DNA from: Vasconcelosia minhoensis LEGE 07310
Lineage (GTDB): Bacteria; Cyanobacteriota; Cyanobacteriia; Phormidesmidales; Phormidesmidaceae
DNA length: 64,000 nt
Assembly: GCF_015207255.1 (NCBI RefSeq)
Contig: NZ_JADEXG010000023.1
Span: 1-64,000, forward strand
Reading direction: 5' to 3'
Of the stretch, positions 34,591 through 43,054 are shown piece by piece (positions within the stretch are counted from its first letter, which is position 1; each line of letters starts with the position of its first letter). A program made the translations under genes and the position numbers. The notes below the pieces were generated by a model. It was not told the origin of the DNA and did not search any database. It worked only from the letters and a program-made list of their open reading frames with translations.

Positions 34591-34620
34591 TAAAAAAGGG
34601 GACTGATGATTCAGTCCCCT
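34591..34620 (-). terminator. Rho-independent terminator of the sigma factor gene
   Basis: AGGGGACTGA and TCAGTCCCCT form a perfect ten-base stem with a TGAT loop (34597-34620). On the minus strand it is followed by TTTTTTA. It lies 35 bases past the sigma factor stop. Confidence 0.9.
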
Positions 34621-34654
34621 CAGTGCGGATTTCCGAATGCTGACGCCAGCGATA

Positions 34655-35686
34655 CTAGCTCGCGGCCAGATAGCCATTCATGTTCGCCTTGCGCCGACGC
34701 AGATGCTTCAGCGCCTGCTGCTCAAGCTGCCGCACCCGCTCGCGGCTGATGCTCATCCGCTGTCCGACTTTAGCCAAAGAGAGCTGATTGCCATCGTCCA
34801 GACCAAAGCGCAGGGTGATCACTTCCTGCTGCTGGGGCGTCAGCTCAGACAGCATCTTGAACAGGTCCTGCCGCAGCGACTGCTGCACGGTGAAATCTTC
34901 CGGTGACTCGGCGTCATCTTCGAGCAGGTCTTGCAGCTCAGTGTCCTGATTATCGCCAATCTTGACATCCAGCGAAACTGGCTGCCGCGCAATCGTCAGA
35001 TATTCGCGCACCTGCTTCGGCTCCAGGTCTAAGGAAGCGCCAATTTCAGCGGCGTTAGGACTGCGCCCCAGCTGCTGCGACAGCTCCCGCTGTACCCGCT
35101 TAATTTTGTTGAGCTTTTCGGTGATGTGGATCGGCAGCCGAATCGTGCGGGCCTGCTGCGCGATCGCGCGGGTAATGGCCTGCCGGATCCACCAGTAGGC
35201 ATAGGTCGAGAACTTATAGCCCTTGGTCGGATCAAACTTTTCTACGCCGCGCTCTAGGCCCAGCGTTCCTTCCTGAATCAGATCTAGGAACTCCAAGTTG
35301 CGTTTCTGGTACTTTTTAGCAACTGCGACGACCAGCCGCAGGTTGGCTTCGATCATTTTTCGCTTGGCTCGCTGGCCGTGACGCAGCTGGCGATTGAGTT
35401 CGGCCAGGCTGATTCCTCCAGCCTCGGCCCAGGCCTGCTGAGAAGGTTCTTCCGGACCATCGCCGTTATCGGCAGCGTTGCTGGCAAGCCGATCGCGCAG
35501 CTCATCGCGTATTTCTAGAAGCGCCATCATCTGCTGCACCTGCTTGCCCAGAACAATTTCATCTTCGTGGGTGAGCAGCGGTACACGGCCAATCTCGTGT
35601 AAGTAGGTCCGCACAGCATCGGTGGTGTAGAGCGGCTTGGCGCTTCGCTTGCCGCCTTTGGTTTTACCAGTCTGGACTTTAGGCAT
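34655..35686 (-). CDS. Group 2 RNA polymerase sigma factor (RpoD/SigA family)
   Basis: The 343-residue protein has region 1.2 ([22 protein letters not shown]), region 2 ([29 protein letters not shown], then [17 protein letters not shown]), region 3 ([19 protein letters not shown]) and region 4 with the helix-turn-helix ([28 protein letters not shown]). It lacks the long region 1.1 of the primary factor and is the size of the non-essential SigB/C/D/E group 2 factors that drive stress, light and nitrogen acclimation. Which paralogue it is cannot be told by eye. A strong terminator follows. Confidence 0.92.
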   Translation of the reverse strand: MPKVQTGKTKGGKRSAKPLYTTDAVRTYLHEIGRVPLLTHEDEIVLGKQVQQMMALLEIRDELRDRLASNAADNGDGPEEPSQQAWAEAGGISLAELNRQLRHGQRAKRKMIEANLRLVVAVAKKYQKRNLEFLDLIQEGTLGLERGVEKFDPTKGYKFSTYAYWWIRQAITRAIAQQARTIRLPIHITEKLNKIKRVQRELSQQLGRSPNAAEIGASLDLEPKQVREYLTIARQPVSLDVKIGDNQDTELQDLLEDDAESPEDFTVQQSLRQDLFKMLSELTPQQQEVITLRFGLDDGNQLSLAKVGQRMSISRERVRQLEQQALKHLRRRKANMNGYLAAS

Positions 35687-35718
35687 GGGTTTATTGGAAC
35701 TCCGCTGAAGAATTTTTA

Positions 35719-35744
35719 AGGTGATGGACTATTAGGTGATGGAC
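35719..35744. repeat. Short direct repeat AGGTGATGGAC x2
   Basis: Two exact 11-base copies (35719-35729 and 35734-35744) lie just upstream of the sigma factor start, 15 bases apart. They resemble the other short tandem duplications in spacers of this window and could alter the leader of the sigma factor message. Confidence 0.5.
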
Positions 35745-36584
35745 AGATGTCATGGGGTCTGCCGAAGAGGTGGGGGTGATGTGACAAATTAGGACGTCGG
35801 GTCTGGAGGGTGGGGACAAGCAAAATCTGAAATTGAATTATGTCATTATGTCGAATTCGTTATGAGTTTATTTTAGCATGGTATTGACCCCCCTGCCTGA
35901 GCCTTTTGGCAGAGCAGCCGAGACAGTTAACCCTTGAATGCCAGAGCTTTCTAAGCATTGTCGGCAAAGCTGAAACTCAGATGAGAAACAGCTAAAAAAT
36001 GCCCTCTCAAACGTCCAAACTTAGTTCAACTTATGATGCTTTAGTAAGGTCAGGCGCTGGGGTAGTAATCACCCATCGCAATGACCGAACTTTCGATCAC
36101 CTGGCGCTAATACGGGACCTCTGACTGGTCTTTGAACACAATCGCTTCGTAGCTCAGGTGAAACAGACTGAAGCAAAGCAGCGCTACTTGCCATGCGAGG
36201 GCTTGTAGAACAGCACGATTACCCCTGATAAAACTTGACGAGCAGTGGTAGGAGTGATTCCGAATCTGAACCATTGTGACCAAGGATGCTAACACAGATT
36301 TTTTATTGTGGCAAGTGATAGAGCGCTTTTAGTGATTTCTCCGGTCAGCCGCCCGCCGGCTGCGTCGCCGATTGTATCGTAGGTAGCCTTACTGAGGCGG
36401 GCTCTGGCGCTTTTCACGGCTGCCCGCAAAAATGCGCCTCTTTTTGCCTACACCGTTGAGCTCACACCCGACCTCAAGCGCGTGGTCTCAACCTTTGCTC
36501 CGGGATGGGTATAGGCGCGATATCAGCTCTAGGTTAGGGAAGAGGTCTAACCCCTGATAGATCCTCCAATTTAAGCAGACGAAT
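35745..36584. other. Gene-poor spacer of about 0.85 kb
   Basis: I see no convincing gene here. A leftward frame at 36107-36295 (62 codons, one hydrophobic stretch LAWQVALLCFSLFHLSYEA) has no recognisable family. A rightward coding-like piece at about 36397-36513 (ending LTPDLKRVVSTFAPGWV) has no start and may be a gene remnant. The region probably holds the sigma factor promoter at its left end. Confidence 0.5.
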
Positions 36585-36674
36585 ATGATCAAGTCATTCA
36601 AACCTGCCCAAGCCTTTCAGTCCGTTGGATTGAGTTGCACAGCAGGAATTACATTACGTTTAGAGGAAACTATT

Positions 36675-36872
36675 ATGGCTTCAGCAAACAATCCCGAGCA
36701 GGAATCTACGCCGACTGCCTCAGGCGGCAAGCAGACCCGTTTAGAAGGCGGTTCTCGCCAGACTGGGCAGGGATCTAACACCGAAACCCGCCCAGGCGCA
36801 GAGGCAGAAGCCCCGGGTAATGACAACCCTGACAAAGCAGGCGATCCCAATCAGGGCACCGAAGCTCGCTAG
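36675..36872 (+). CDS. Small disordered hydrophilic protein
   Basis: From ATG 36675, preceded by GAGGAAAC at a proper distance, a 65-residue product rich in Gly, Glu, Asn, Gln, Ser and Pro is encoded (ASANNPEQESTPTASGGKQT through AGDPNQGTEAR). It has no hydrophobic core and should be unstructured. Its composition recalls small stress-induced hydrophilins. A clear terminator follows, supporting a real single-gene unit. A longer upstream frame from 36585 has no such ribosome site. Function is unknown. It sits near HCP, an SDR and a sigma factor, which fits stress but proves nothing. Confidence 0.6.
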   Translation: MASANNPEQESTPTASGGKQTRLEGGSRQTGQGSNTETRPGAEAEAPGNDNPDKAGDPNQGTEAR

Positions 36873-36905
36873 AGTAGTCCTGACTTTGATCGGCTTTAAA
36901 TTCAG

Positions 36906-36938
36906 AACGCCTTTAGACTGAGTCTATGGGCGTTTTTT
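36906..36938 (+). terminator. Rho-independent terminator
   Basis: AACGCC at 36906-36911 pairs with GGCGTT at 36929-36934 with further pairing inside (TTAGAC/GTCTA). The distal arm ends in T's and the T run continues to 36938. It ends the small hydrophilic protein transcript. Confidence 0.8.
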
Positions 36939-36971
36939 AATGGCCATAAGTTCTGAAGGGAGCCCGTTGAC

Positions 36972-37547
36972 ATGAGCGATTCTACGCCTAAGCTATCGGT
37001 TTATAACCCTTCATTTCCTCGCAACCTGGAGCGGCTGTTTCAAGATCTGCGTACCCCAGAAGAACTTTTCCCGAAGCTACTGCCGGTGCTAGGCGACCTG
37101 ATTAAGTGCGATCGCTGCTATCTCTATGTACGGCATCCTGATAGTCGCCAGGGCCGAGTTGTCCAATGCTGGCGGCAGACGCCCGATCGCCCAGACCTTA
37201 CTGATGACCAGTGGCAGGTTGAGCAGCCCGCTACCCTAGAGGAGCAAGATCCGACCTTTGCGGCGGCTCTGCGGGATGAGCACGCCCTGTTCGTCGAAGA
37301 CATCACAGCGGCCGATGCTGATTGGATTAACCCAGCGCTGGAGCGGTCCCGGGGAGCTCAGGCTTTCATCCAGGGGCATATTCTCAAAGACCATCAGCTC
37401 TGGGGCATAATCCGGGCCGAAGTGTTTGATAAGCCGCGACCTTGGATGCAGTTTGACCGCTCAATCATGATTCATACGACCCAGCGGCTCGTGCCCGACG
37501 TAGTGAACTATGTCATTGACCACGCGCCTTCATCGGAGTCGCTCTAA
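36972..37547 (+). CDS. Single-domain GAF protein
   Basis: The 191-residue product is essentially one GAF domain: LERLFQDLRTPEELFPKLLPVLGDLIKCDRCYLYVRHPDSR (first helix and strand), then EEQDPTFAAALRDEHALFVEDITAAD, AQAFIQGHILKDHQLWGIIRAEVFDKPR. It lacks the canonical bilin-binding Cys-His and the DXCF motif, so it is not an obvious cyanobacteriochrome. It has no output domain. Such solitary GAF proteins may sense a small ligand and act by protein contact. It ends just before a triple 14-base repeat and converges with the Trk permease gene. Confidence 0.82.
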   Translation: MSDSTPKLSVYNPSFPRNLERLFQDLRTPEELFPKLLPVLGDLIKCDRCYLYVRHPDSRQGRVVQCWRQTPDRPDLTDDQWQVEQPATLEEQDPTFAAALRDEHALFVEDITAADADWINPALERSRGAQAFIQGHILKDHQLWGIIRAEVFDKPRPWMQFDRSIMIHTTQRLVPDVVNYVIDHAPSSESL

Positions 37548-37551
37548 TAGG

Positions 37552-37593
37552 CTCAATATTTTGGACTCAATATTCTGGACTCAATATTTTGAG
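37552..37593. repeat. Three tandem copies of a 14-base unit
   Basis: CTCAATATTTTGGA, CTCAATATTCTGGA and CTCAATATTTTGAG follow each other without gaps. The last copy is itself nearly palindromic. The array lies between two convergent genes and its right end supplies the final codons and stop of the trkH-like gene, so expansion or contraction can change that C-terminus. Confidence 0.85.
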
Positions 37594-39107
37594 CGAGTCT
37601 TTTTGCGGCGACCCCAAATCAGTCGCCATACCTGCTGCACCGGCATCGTCAGCAGCAGCAGGACGGGAAAAATCTCCAGCCGACCCATCCACATCATGGC
37701 AGTTAGGGTGATTTTGGCAGTCAAGTTCATCTCTGGCCCGGTGATGCCAGTAGACAGTCCCGCACTGCCCAGGGCCGATGCCACCTCAAAGAAGATATCG
37801 CTGAGCGTGTATTCGCTGGGGACGACGTGAATTAGCAGAAATATGCCGACGGCGATGCTGCCCAGCCAGAGCATCAGCAGTACGGCGGCAGACTCAATCC
37901 AGCGATAGGCTGTCTCTTGGCTCAGTACCTGGTTATCGAGCTGATAGCGCAGCATTTCATGCGGGCTCAGCGAGATCCGCCGAAACCGCCAGACCACGGC
38001 CTTGAACAGAATGCTGACCCGCCCTAGCTTGAGCCCACCGACGGTTGAGCCCGAAGCAGCCCCCATAATCATTCCCAAGCTCAGCAGCAGCTTGCCGCTG
38101 GGGCTCCAAAACTGAACGGGTTCGGTGCTGAAGCCGCAGGTGGTTAGGGCCGATACCCATTGAAAGCTGGTATCGAGCCAGCGAAAGGTGCCGCTAAACC
38201 AGTAGTTTTCGAGGAGGAGAATGCCGCAGCCAATGAGCAGCAAACACCACAGCAGCCAGTGCTGACTATCCTGCCAGAGCGTTCGGAAACGCCGACGATA
38301 GAGCCAGGCATAGTGGGTCGAAAAGCTGACCGCGCCGAAGATCATAATCAGGATCACGCCGAGCTTGGCCGCTGACCCGTAGCCGCCGATGCTGCTGTCG
38401 GTAACGCTGAAGCCACCGGTCGCGATCGCGCACATGGCATGATTGAGAGCTTCCCACCAGGTCATCCCAGCCACTCGCAGCAGCATCACCCCGGCTACGG
38501 TAAACAGGCCATAGATCCACCAGATCCGCTTAACGGTCTGGCCTATCGTCAGCCCAAGCCGGTCTTCCCGACCTTCGGCACTGTACAGCCGGTAAGCGTC
38601 GGTGCTAGGTTGCAGAACAGCCAGCATCAGTACGATCACGCCGACGCCGCCGATCCACTGCATAAAAGAGCGCCACCACTGGAGGCTATGGGGCAGCTGG
38701 CTAGGCCGAATCGCCATCGACAGGCCTGCGCTGGTAAAGCCCGAAACCGCCTCAAATAGGGCCGACCAAACGTCGCGAAAGTAGAGTATAGTCGGGGCGG
38801 TCTCGGCCAACGGGGCTAGACCATGGGCAATCATCAAAAACGGAATGGCTCCTAGCCAGGGAATCAGACCCCAGCTGAGGGCAACGACGATCATCGTCTG
38901 CTTCAGCTGGGCTTGCTCAGCTCCCTGGCCGAGCCAATAGAAAAGCTGACCCAATATTAGGGAGAGAAGGGCTGTGACCAAAAAGGCTGAGAGCGCAAAA
39001 TATTCCTGCCACAGCAGACAGATCGGCACCGTCAGCAGCGCCATTGCGCCGGGTATGTGCAGAAATTGACCAACATCGCGGCTGATCGTTTTGAGGTATG
39101 AGAGCAC
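37581..39107 (-). CDS. TrkH/KtrB-family potassium (or sodium) uptake permease
   Basis: The 508-residue protein has the four M1-P-M2 repeats of the Trk/Ktr family, with selectivity-filter glycines in AVSGFTSAGLSMAI, CAIATGGFSVTDSS, ALTTCGFSTEPV and ASALGSAGLSTGITG. It is an integral cytoplasmic membrane channel that needs an RCK-type regulatory subunit. The neighbouring gene, 43 bases upstream on the same strand, encodes a small RCK/TrkA-like protein, so the two form one uptake system important in salt and osmotic acclimation. The stop codon lies in a tandem repeat. Confidence 0.93.
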   Translation of the reverse strand: MLSYLKTISRDVGQFLHIPGAMALLTVPICLLWQEYFALSAFLVTALLSLILGQLFYWLGQGAEQAQLKQTMIVVALSWGLIPWLGAIPFLMIAHGLAPLAETAPTILYFRDVWSALFEAVSGFTSAGLSMAIRPSQLPHSLQWWRSFMQWIGGVGVIVLMLAVLQPSTDAYRLYSAEGREDRLGLTIGQTVKRIWWIYGLFTVAGVMLLRVAGMTWWEALNHAMCAIATGGFSVTDSSIGGYGSAAKLGVILIMIFGAVSFSTHYAWLYRRRFRTLWQDSQHWLLWCLLLIGCGILLLENYWFSGTFRWLDTSFQWVSALTTCGFSTEPVQFWSPSGKLLLSLGMIMGAASGSTVGGLKLGRVSILFKAVVWRFRRISLSPHEMLRYQLDNQVLSQETAYRWIESAAVLLMLWLGSIAVGIFLLIHVVPSEYTLSDIFFEVASALGSAGLSTGITGPEMNLTAKITLTAMMWMGRLEIFPVLLLLTMPVQQVWRLIWGRRKKTRSKY

Positions 39108-39150
39108 GCAGTTTTACCGGTTGAGAGCAGTTTGCAGAGAGCAGTTTTAC

Positions 39151-39579
39151 CTAGCTCTGTCCCTGAGTGCCGTTCTTCCGGTCTTCCAGGCAGAAATCAA
39201 ACAGCTGCTGGGCAACGATGGCCGCCGCGTCGGGCAAAACTTTAACGCCCAGGCGCTCGAATAAGTGCTGATGGCTGCTGTCGTTGATGAGGCTAACCAA
39301 TTTTTTAACGCCATAGTCTTGGCCCAAAAACATTGCCATTAGATTTGCCGCGTCATCATGGGTCGTGGCAATCAGCGCATCGGCCTTTTTTACCTCGGCC
39401 TCTTCTAAAATTTTCCCCGTGGCAATGCTGGCATTGAATACCTGGACGTCGTGATTCTGTAAAACCGTTCGGGCGTTTTCAGCCACTGGCTCGATCAGCG
39501 AAACGCGATGCCCCTGCTGAATTGCAATGTCAATCAGGTTTCGACCTTCTTGGCCGGCTCCAACCACAATCAAATACAT
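39151..39579 (-). CDS. TrkA/KtrA-like RCK N-domain protein
   Basis: The protein starts MYLIVVGAGQEGRNLIDIA, a Rossmann NAD-binding motif, and continues ADALIATTHDDAANLMAMFLGQDYGVKKLVSLI and LERLGVKVLPDAAAIVAQQLFDF. I prefer the start ATG 39579. A 13-residue extension is open but lacks the family sequence. At about 142 residues it has only the RCK_N domain and no RCK_C (TrkA_C) half, so it may rely on another subunit or act as a minimal gating ring. It is encoded directly upstream of the Trk permease. Confidence 0.88.
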   Translation of the reverse strand: MYLIVVGAGQEGRNLIDIAIQQGHRVSLIEPVAENARTVLQNHDVQVFNASIATGKILEEAEVKKADALIATTHDDAANLMAMFLGQDYGVKKLVSLINDSSHQHLFERLGVKVLPDAAAIVAQQLFDFCLEDRKNGTQGQS

Positions 39580-39769
39580 AGAAATAGCTCTAAAAAACCA
39601 CGTTTTTTGAGGTGACAACTATGCCTTAAGGAAGAAAGCTGAATAATGTCTTTCTCAAGATATAGCTATTATCTTACTTCCTCATTAGCATCAAAAAAAG
39701 CCTACATTCCTAGCTTGCCGGTAGGTCTTAAAGGTTATTTGCATTTACTATTGCGGGGAAAGAAGTCCC

Positions 39770-40639
39770 ATGTCAAATCAAGAACGACGTCCGACGCCCG
39801 ATGATATTCCCGAGCAGCAGCTGGCTTATCCAGCCAGTCAGGCCGATATGGTGCCAGCCCCAGATAGCGATCTGTCCAACTATCGGCCGGCAGATAAGCT
39901 CAAGGGTAAGGTTGCGATTATCACGGGCGGCGATTCCGGAATTGGCCGGGCAGTCGCGATCGCCTATGCCATGGAGGGAGCCAAGGTTGCCATTCTTTAC
40001 AATGTGCATGACGATGACGCCAGCGTCACCCAGTCAATGGTCGAAGAGCGGGGCGGGCAGTGTCTGCCAATCAAAATGGACGTCCGCAAGCCAGAGGAAT
40101 GTCGCGACGCGGTGAAGCAAACGGTCGATAAATTTGGCGGACTAAATGTTTTGGTCAATAATGCTGCCTTCCAAATGACTCAGAAGAAGCTGGAAGACCT
40201 GACCGAGGAGCAGTTCCGCCAGACCCTGGGAACTAACGTACTCGGCTACTTCCACATGGTTAAGGCGGCGCTGCCGCACCTAGAAGCGGGCGACGTGATC
40301 ATTAACACCGGCAGCATTGTTGGCAAGCTCGGTAAAGGGATGCTAATCGACTACGCTACCAGCAAAGGCGCAGTTCACGCGATGACCAAATCCCTAGCGC
40401 AGAACCTGGTCGATCGGCAGATCCGGGTCAACTCGGTGGTGCCGGGGCCGGTTTGGACGCCCAATATCCCAGCGACTATGCCGGTTGAAAAGGTCGGAGA
40501 ATATGACACCGACAACCAGATGGAGCGCGCCGGTCAGCCGGAAGAGCTCGCCCCGGCGTACGTTTTCTTTGCCGCAGAGGACAGCAGCTTTGTCACCGGG
40601 GCACTATTGGATGTGGCCGGTGGAATGATGTCGAGTTAG
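39770..40639 (+). CDS. SDR family oxidoreductase (YghA/YhdF-like)
   Basis: The 289-residue classical SDR has about 45 extra N-terminal residues and then KLKGKVAIITGGDSGIGRAVAIAYAMEGAKVAIL (TGGxxGIG NADP-binding), NVLVNNAAFQM, the catalytic Ser in INTGSIVGK, and Tyr-x-x-x-Lys in LIDYATSKGAVHAM. VVPGPVWTPNIPATMP and DSSFVTGALLDVAGGMMSS end it. This subfamily (glucose/aldehyde dehydrogenase-like, general-stress protein 39 type) is induced by stress in many bacteria. It is monocistronic and lies upstream of the helical carotenoid protein gene. Confidence 0.92.
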   Translation: MSNQERRPTPDDIPEQQLAYPASQADMVPAPDSDLSNYRPADKLKGKVAIITGGDSGIGRAVAIAYAMEGAKVAILYNVHDDDASVTQSMVEERGGQCLPIKMDVRKPEECRDAVKQTVDKFGGLNVLVNNAAFQMTQKKLEDLTEEQFRQTLGTNVLGYFHMVKAALPHLEAGDVIINTGSIVGKLGKGMLIDYATSKGAVHAMTKSLAQNLVDRQIRVNSVVPGPVWTPNIPATMPVEKVGEYDTDNQMERAGQPEELAPAYVFFAAEDSSFVTGALLDVAGGMMSS

Positions 40640-40776
40640 CGATCTCTTTCGCAAGCCAGATTATTTCCAGACTGAATCTCTCTAGGTTGAAATGGTGAAT
40701 TTACGTTGACTCAAGCTGCTTTGAGACGAGTTTGAGTCCATGAATAGCGAAGACAAATTAATTCAGGAGAACATTT

Positions 40777-41259
40777 ATGAGTACAGCAAGTCACAGCAGC
40801 GACGTTGACCAGGCACTGAGCAAATTTCAGGGTCTGTCTGTAGATGAGCAGCTGGCCTTTCTCTGGTATGTCTATGAAAAGATGGGTAGCTCGATTACCC
40901 CAGCTGCTCCCGGTACAGCCGCTTCAGAAGTGGCCCACGGCCTGTCTCAGCAGGTCGAGGCGCTGGAGATGGGAGAGCCTCAGCTCGAAGTGATGCGCGA
41001 TATCGCCTCTGGCAAAGATACGCGCTTTAGCCGTTCCTACGGGTCGCTAGACGATAACACCAAGCTGGCCTTTTGGTATGCGCTGGCTCAGGGCATGGAA
41101 GGCGGCACCATCGTGCCAATGCCTGAGAACTACACCGCGTCTGAGGCTACCCATCAGCTGTTGGGATCTTTGGAGTCGATGGACCAGCAGCAGCAGATTA
41201 CAATCCTGCGCGATGCGGTTCTGCCCATGGGGGCAGAGGCCAAGCAGGGCACCGTATAG
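40777..41259 (+). CDS. Helical carotenoid protein (OCP N-terminal domain homologue)
   Basis: The 160-residue protein is homologous to the carotenoid-binding N-terminal domain of orange carotenoid protein and has no C-terminal (NTF2-like) domain: LSVDEQLAFLWYVYEKMGSSITPAAPG, then LDDNTKLAFWYALAQGMEGG and QQITILRDAVLPMG. Tyr33 and Trp100 correspond to the OCP residues Tyr44 and Trp110 that hold the ketocarotenoid. HCPs quench singlet oxygen and some quench the phycobilisome. Which HCP clade this is cannot be told by eye. Clear AGGAGA precedes ATG 40777, and a terminator follows. Confidence 0.93.
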   Translation: MSTASHSSDVDQALSKFQGLSVDEQLAFLWYVYEKMGSSITPAAPGTAASEVAHGLSQQVEALEMGEPQLEVMRDIASGKDTRFSRSYGSLDDNTKLAFWYALAQGMEGGTIVPMPENYTASEATHQLLGSLESMDQQQQITILRDAVLPMGAEAKQGTV

Positions 41260-41277
41260 TTTCGCAACGGCATGAAG

Positions 41278-41314
41278 AAGGGCGGCCTCAATAGCTGGGG
41301 CCGCCCTTTTCTTT
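41278..41314 (+). terminator. Rho-independent terminator of the HCP gene
   Basis: AAGGGCGGCC at 41278-41287 and GGCCGCCCTT at 41299-41308 form a perfect ten-base stem followed by TTCTTT. Confidence 0.88.
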
Positions 41315-41327
41315 AGAAAATAAATGA

Positions 41328-41522
41328 CTACTTGTCAACCTTAGGAACGGCGTCGGGGCGCTCCTTATCTTCCCAACCGACGGGGCGCTTTGAGTTGTAC
41401 CAGGCAATAGAACCAATCCCAGCCGCAGCAATAAATCCTATAATGCCAATGAGACCCAAAGAGATAGAGTAGGGAGCTGATTCAGCCGCAGCGGCGGCTT
41501 CCATAAGCAGGCTCATAAACAT
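41328..41522 (-). CDS. Small single-pass membrane protein, probably Psb35-like
   Basis: The 64-residue product has one membrane helix (YSISLGLIGIIGFIAAAGIGSIAWY) and a conserved-looking hydrophilic end (NSKRPVGWEDKERPDAVPKVDK). The W-Y-NSKRPxGWE pattern matches my memory of the small cyanobacterial protein described as Psb35, which stabilises the CP47 module and its Hlips during photosystem II assembly. The match is from recollection, so the name is tentative. It converges with the HCP gene. Confidence 0.6.
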   Translation of the reverse strand: MFMSLLMEAAAAAESAPYSISLGLIGIIGFIAAAGIGSIAWYNSKRPVGWEDKERPDAVPKVDK

Positions 41523-41812
41523 TACCTCACATATACTTATATCGTTTTATTAGCTTACCAGCATTTTTCGATAAAAAGTTCATCCCTAAAGGGTGGATTT
41601 TACTGACCAAACCGAATCTAGTAACGCATAGGCGCTATTGTCAATTTTTCATGGTCTTAAGAATTTTTTGGGTTCATCAGAATTTTCTCAAATTCTGCCA
41701 AGGTCTGATTAGCAATGGCTATCTTATCTACCCATTGGGTGAGGCTGCTTCACAGATTTTTCAGCTGCAATGGAACAGTAATCATTGTTGTGAGCATTGC
41801 TGTTTAATTACT

Positions 41813-42142
41813 ATGAGCTGGCTAGATCAGGTTTGCGTTTTTCAGCAAACCTCTGAATCTCAATTACTTCAGCCCGTTGAGCGGGCACAGTCCGACTTGA
41901 AGACAGGCAATAGCAGCTTAGTCGAACGGGTTGCAAAAGCCCTTGACCGGGCCAGTGACTTTGAATACGTTGATACGCTCTACCTGATTCAACAGGTTGA
42001 TACGGTTCGTTTGGGTGGAATTGCGCCGAGCGCAGATGTCGTAGAGCGGCTAGTCGCGATCGCTACCCAGGTCGAAGGCGTGAGTCAGATCGATACCAGT
42101 CGAGTGATTGTTGAAAACGGCTGGGTCTATAGCGGCCGATAG
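41813..42142 (+). CDS. Conserved hypothetical cyanobacterial protein
   Basis: From ATG 41813 the frame encodes 109 residues: MSWLDQVCVFQQTSESQLLQ, then SLVERVAKALDRASDFEYVDTLYLIQQVDTVRLGG and SQIDTSRVIVENGWVYSGR. It is helical, soluble and without a recognisable domain. The frame is open further upstream to 41651, but that part has odd composition (many Cys, Phe and Asn) and no ribosome site, so the shorter start is preferred. It converges with the cyclase gene. No function can be proposed. Confidence 0.6.
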   Translation: MSWLDQVCVFQQTSESQLLQPVERAQSDLKTGNSSLVERVAKALDRASDFEYVDTLYLIQQVDTVRLGGIAPSADVVERLVAIATQVEGVSQIDTSRVIVENGWVYSGR

Positions 42143-42173
42143 CGACGCTGATCGCCTGGCAAGCGTACCCTCG

Positions 42174-42848
42174 CTACAGGGAGCGAACTACTGCTCTGGC
42201 TAAGCCGCCATCCCCATGCTTTAGTTTGAGCGGCAGACAGATTAGCTCATAGCCTCCGGGCTGTGCTGCCGCTAAGTCGAGTCCTTCAATTACCCAAATG
42301 CCCTGACCCAGTAGAATTTTGTGAACCTCGACTACGTTTTTTTCATAGCCTCCCACTGAGAGATAGTCCACGCCAATCGTGCGAACCTGACGCTCGGCCA
42401 GATACTGAGCGGCTTCCGTAGAGAGGTAGATAAAGTCTTCGATAAAGCGATCGCCCGGATATTCTCGAGTAGAATTTTGAGTTTTAAACAGAATTCGCTC
42501 ACCCGCCTGCAAGTTGTGGGGTTCGACCTGATCCAGCGGAATGTATTCGGGATGGGTAATTTCAATCAGCCGGGCTGGCCCTATCGTCGCCTCCAGCGGC
42601 ATCTGATCGACGCCTACTCCACCCTTGATAAAGTGGTTGAGCCCATCTACGTGCGTCCCGGTATGACTGCCCAGCGTCAGCTTCGAGACATTGCAAATGT
42701 CTCCATCAGCTAGGCACTGTACCGGCTCAACCCGAACCGGCGGATTGTCGGGCCAGTAGGCCATACCGCTATAGATTGAACGCGAGATATCAATCCATCC
42801 AGACGGTTTTTTGGCTGAACAATCGGTGGGGGCTGCTAGCTGCTCCAT
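42174..42848 (-). CDS. Cyclase family protein (kynurenine formamidase-like)
   Basis: The 224-residue product belongs to the metal-dependent cyclase/KynB fold: WIDISRSIYSGMAYWPDNPPVRVE at the start, SHTGTHVDGLNHFIKGGVGVDQMPLE as the metal-binding motif (HxGTHxDxxxH) and FIYLSTEAAQYLAERQVRTIGVDYLSV. Members hydrolyse N-formylkynurenine, isatin or similar amides, or act on unknown substrates. No tryptophan-degradation gene is near. It is cytosolic, of normal length, and convergent with the hypothetical gene before it. Confidence 0.87.
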   Translation of the reverse strand: MEQLAAPTDCSAKKPSGWIDISRSIYSGMAYWPDNPPVRVEPVQCLADGDICNVSKLTLGSHTGTHVDGLNHFIKGGVGVDQMPLEATIGPARLIEITHPEYIPLDQVEPHNLQAGERILFKTQNSTREYPGDRFIEDFIYLSTEAAQYLAERQVRTIGVDYLSVGGYEKNVVEVHKILLGQGIWVIEGLDLAAAQPGGYELICLPLKLKHGDGGLARAVVRSL

Positions 42849-43054
42849 AGGGCCATAGCTATCGGATTTTAGCTGTGGCTACAAACACATTTTAATTTTG
42901 ACAAACAAAAATGGCCCAAACCGGCCCATTATCCTTCCAAAGGCTTAATCAAAAAGGCGGATGTCGCCTGTCGATGAGATTCTGAGTTTGCCAAAGTTTT
43001 AGAATATACGTCAGTACTGTTCTCGCAAGACATAGAGCGCTATTACCTCCGTTA

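Noticed and set aside
36107-36295. A 62-residue leftward protein in the sigma factor spacer
   Set aside because: There is no ribosome site, family or neighbour support, and composition alone is not enough.
37552-37593. Iterons or a replication origin
   Set aside because: Only three copies are present, with no dnaA boxes, rep gene or AT-rich unwinding region nearby.
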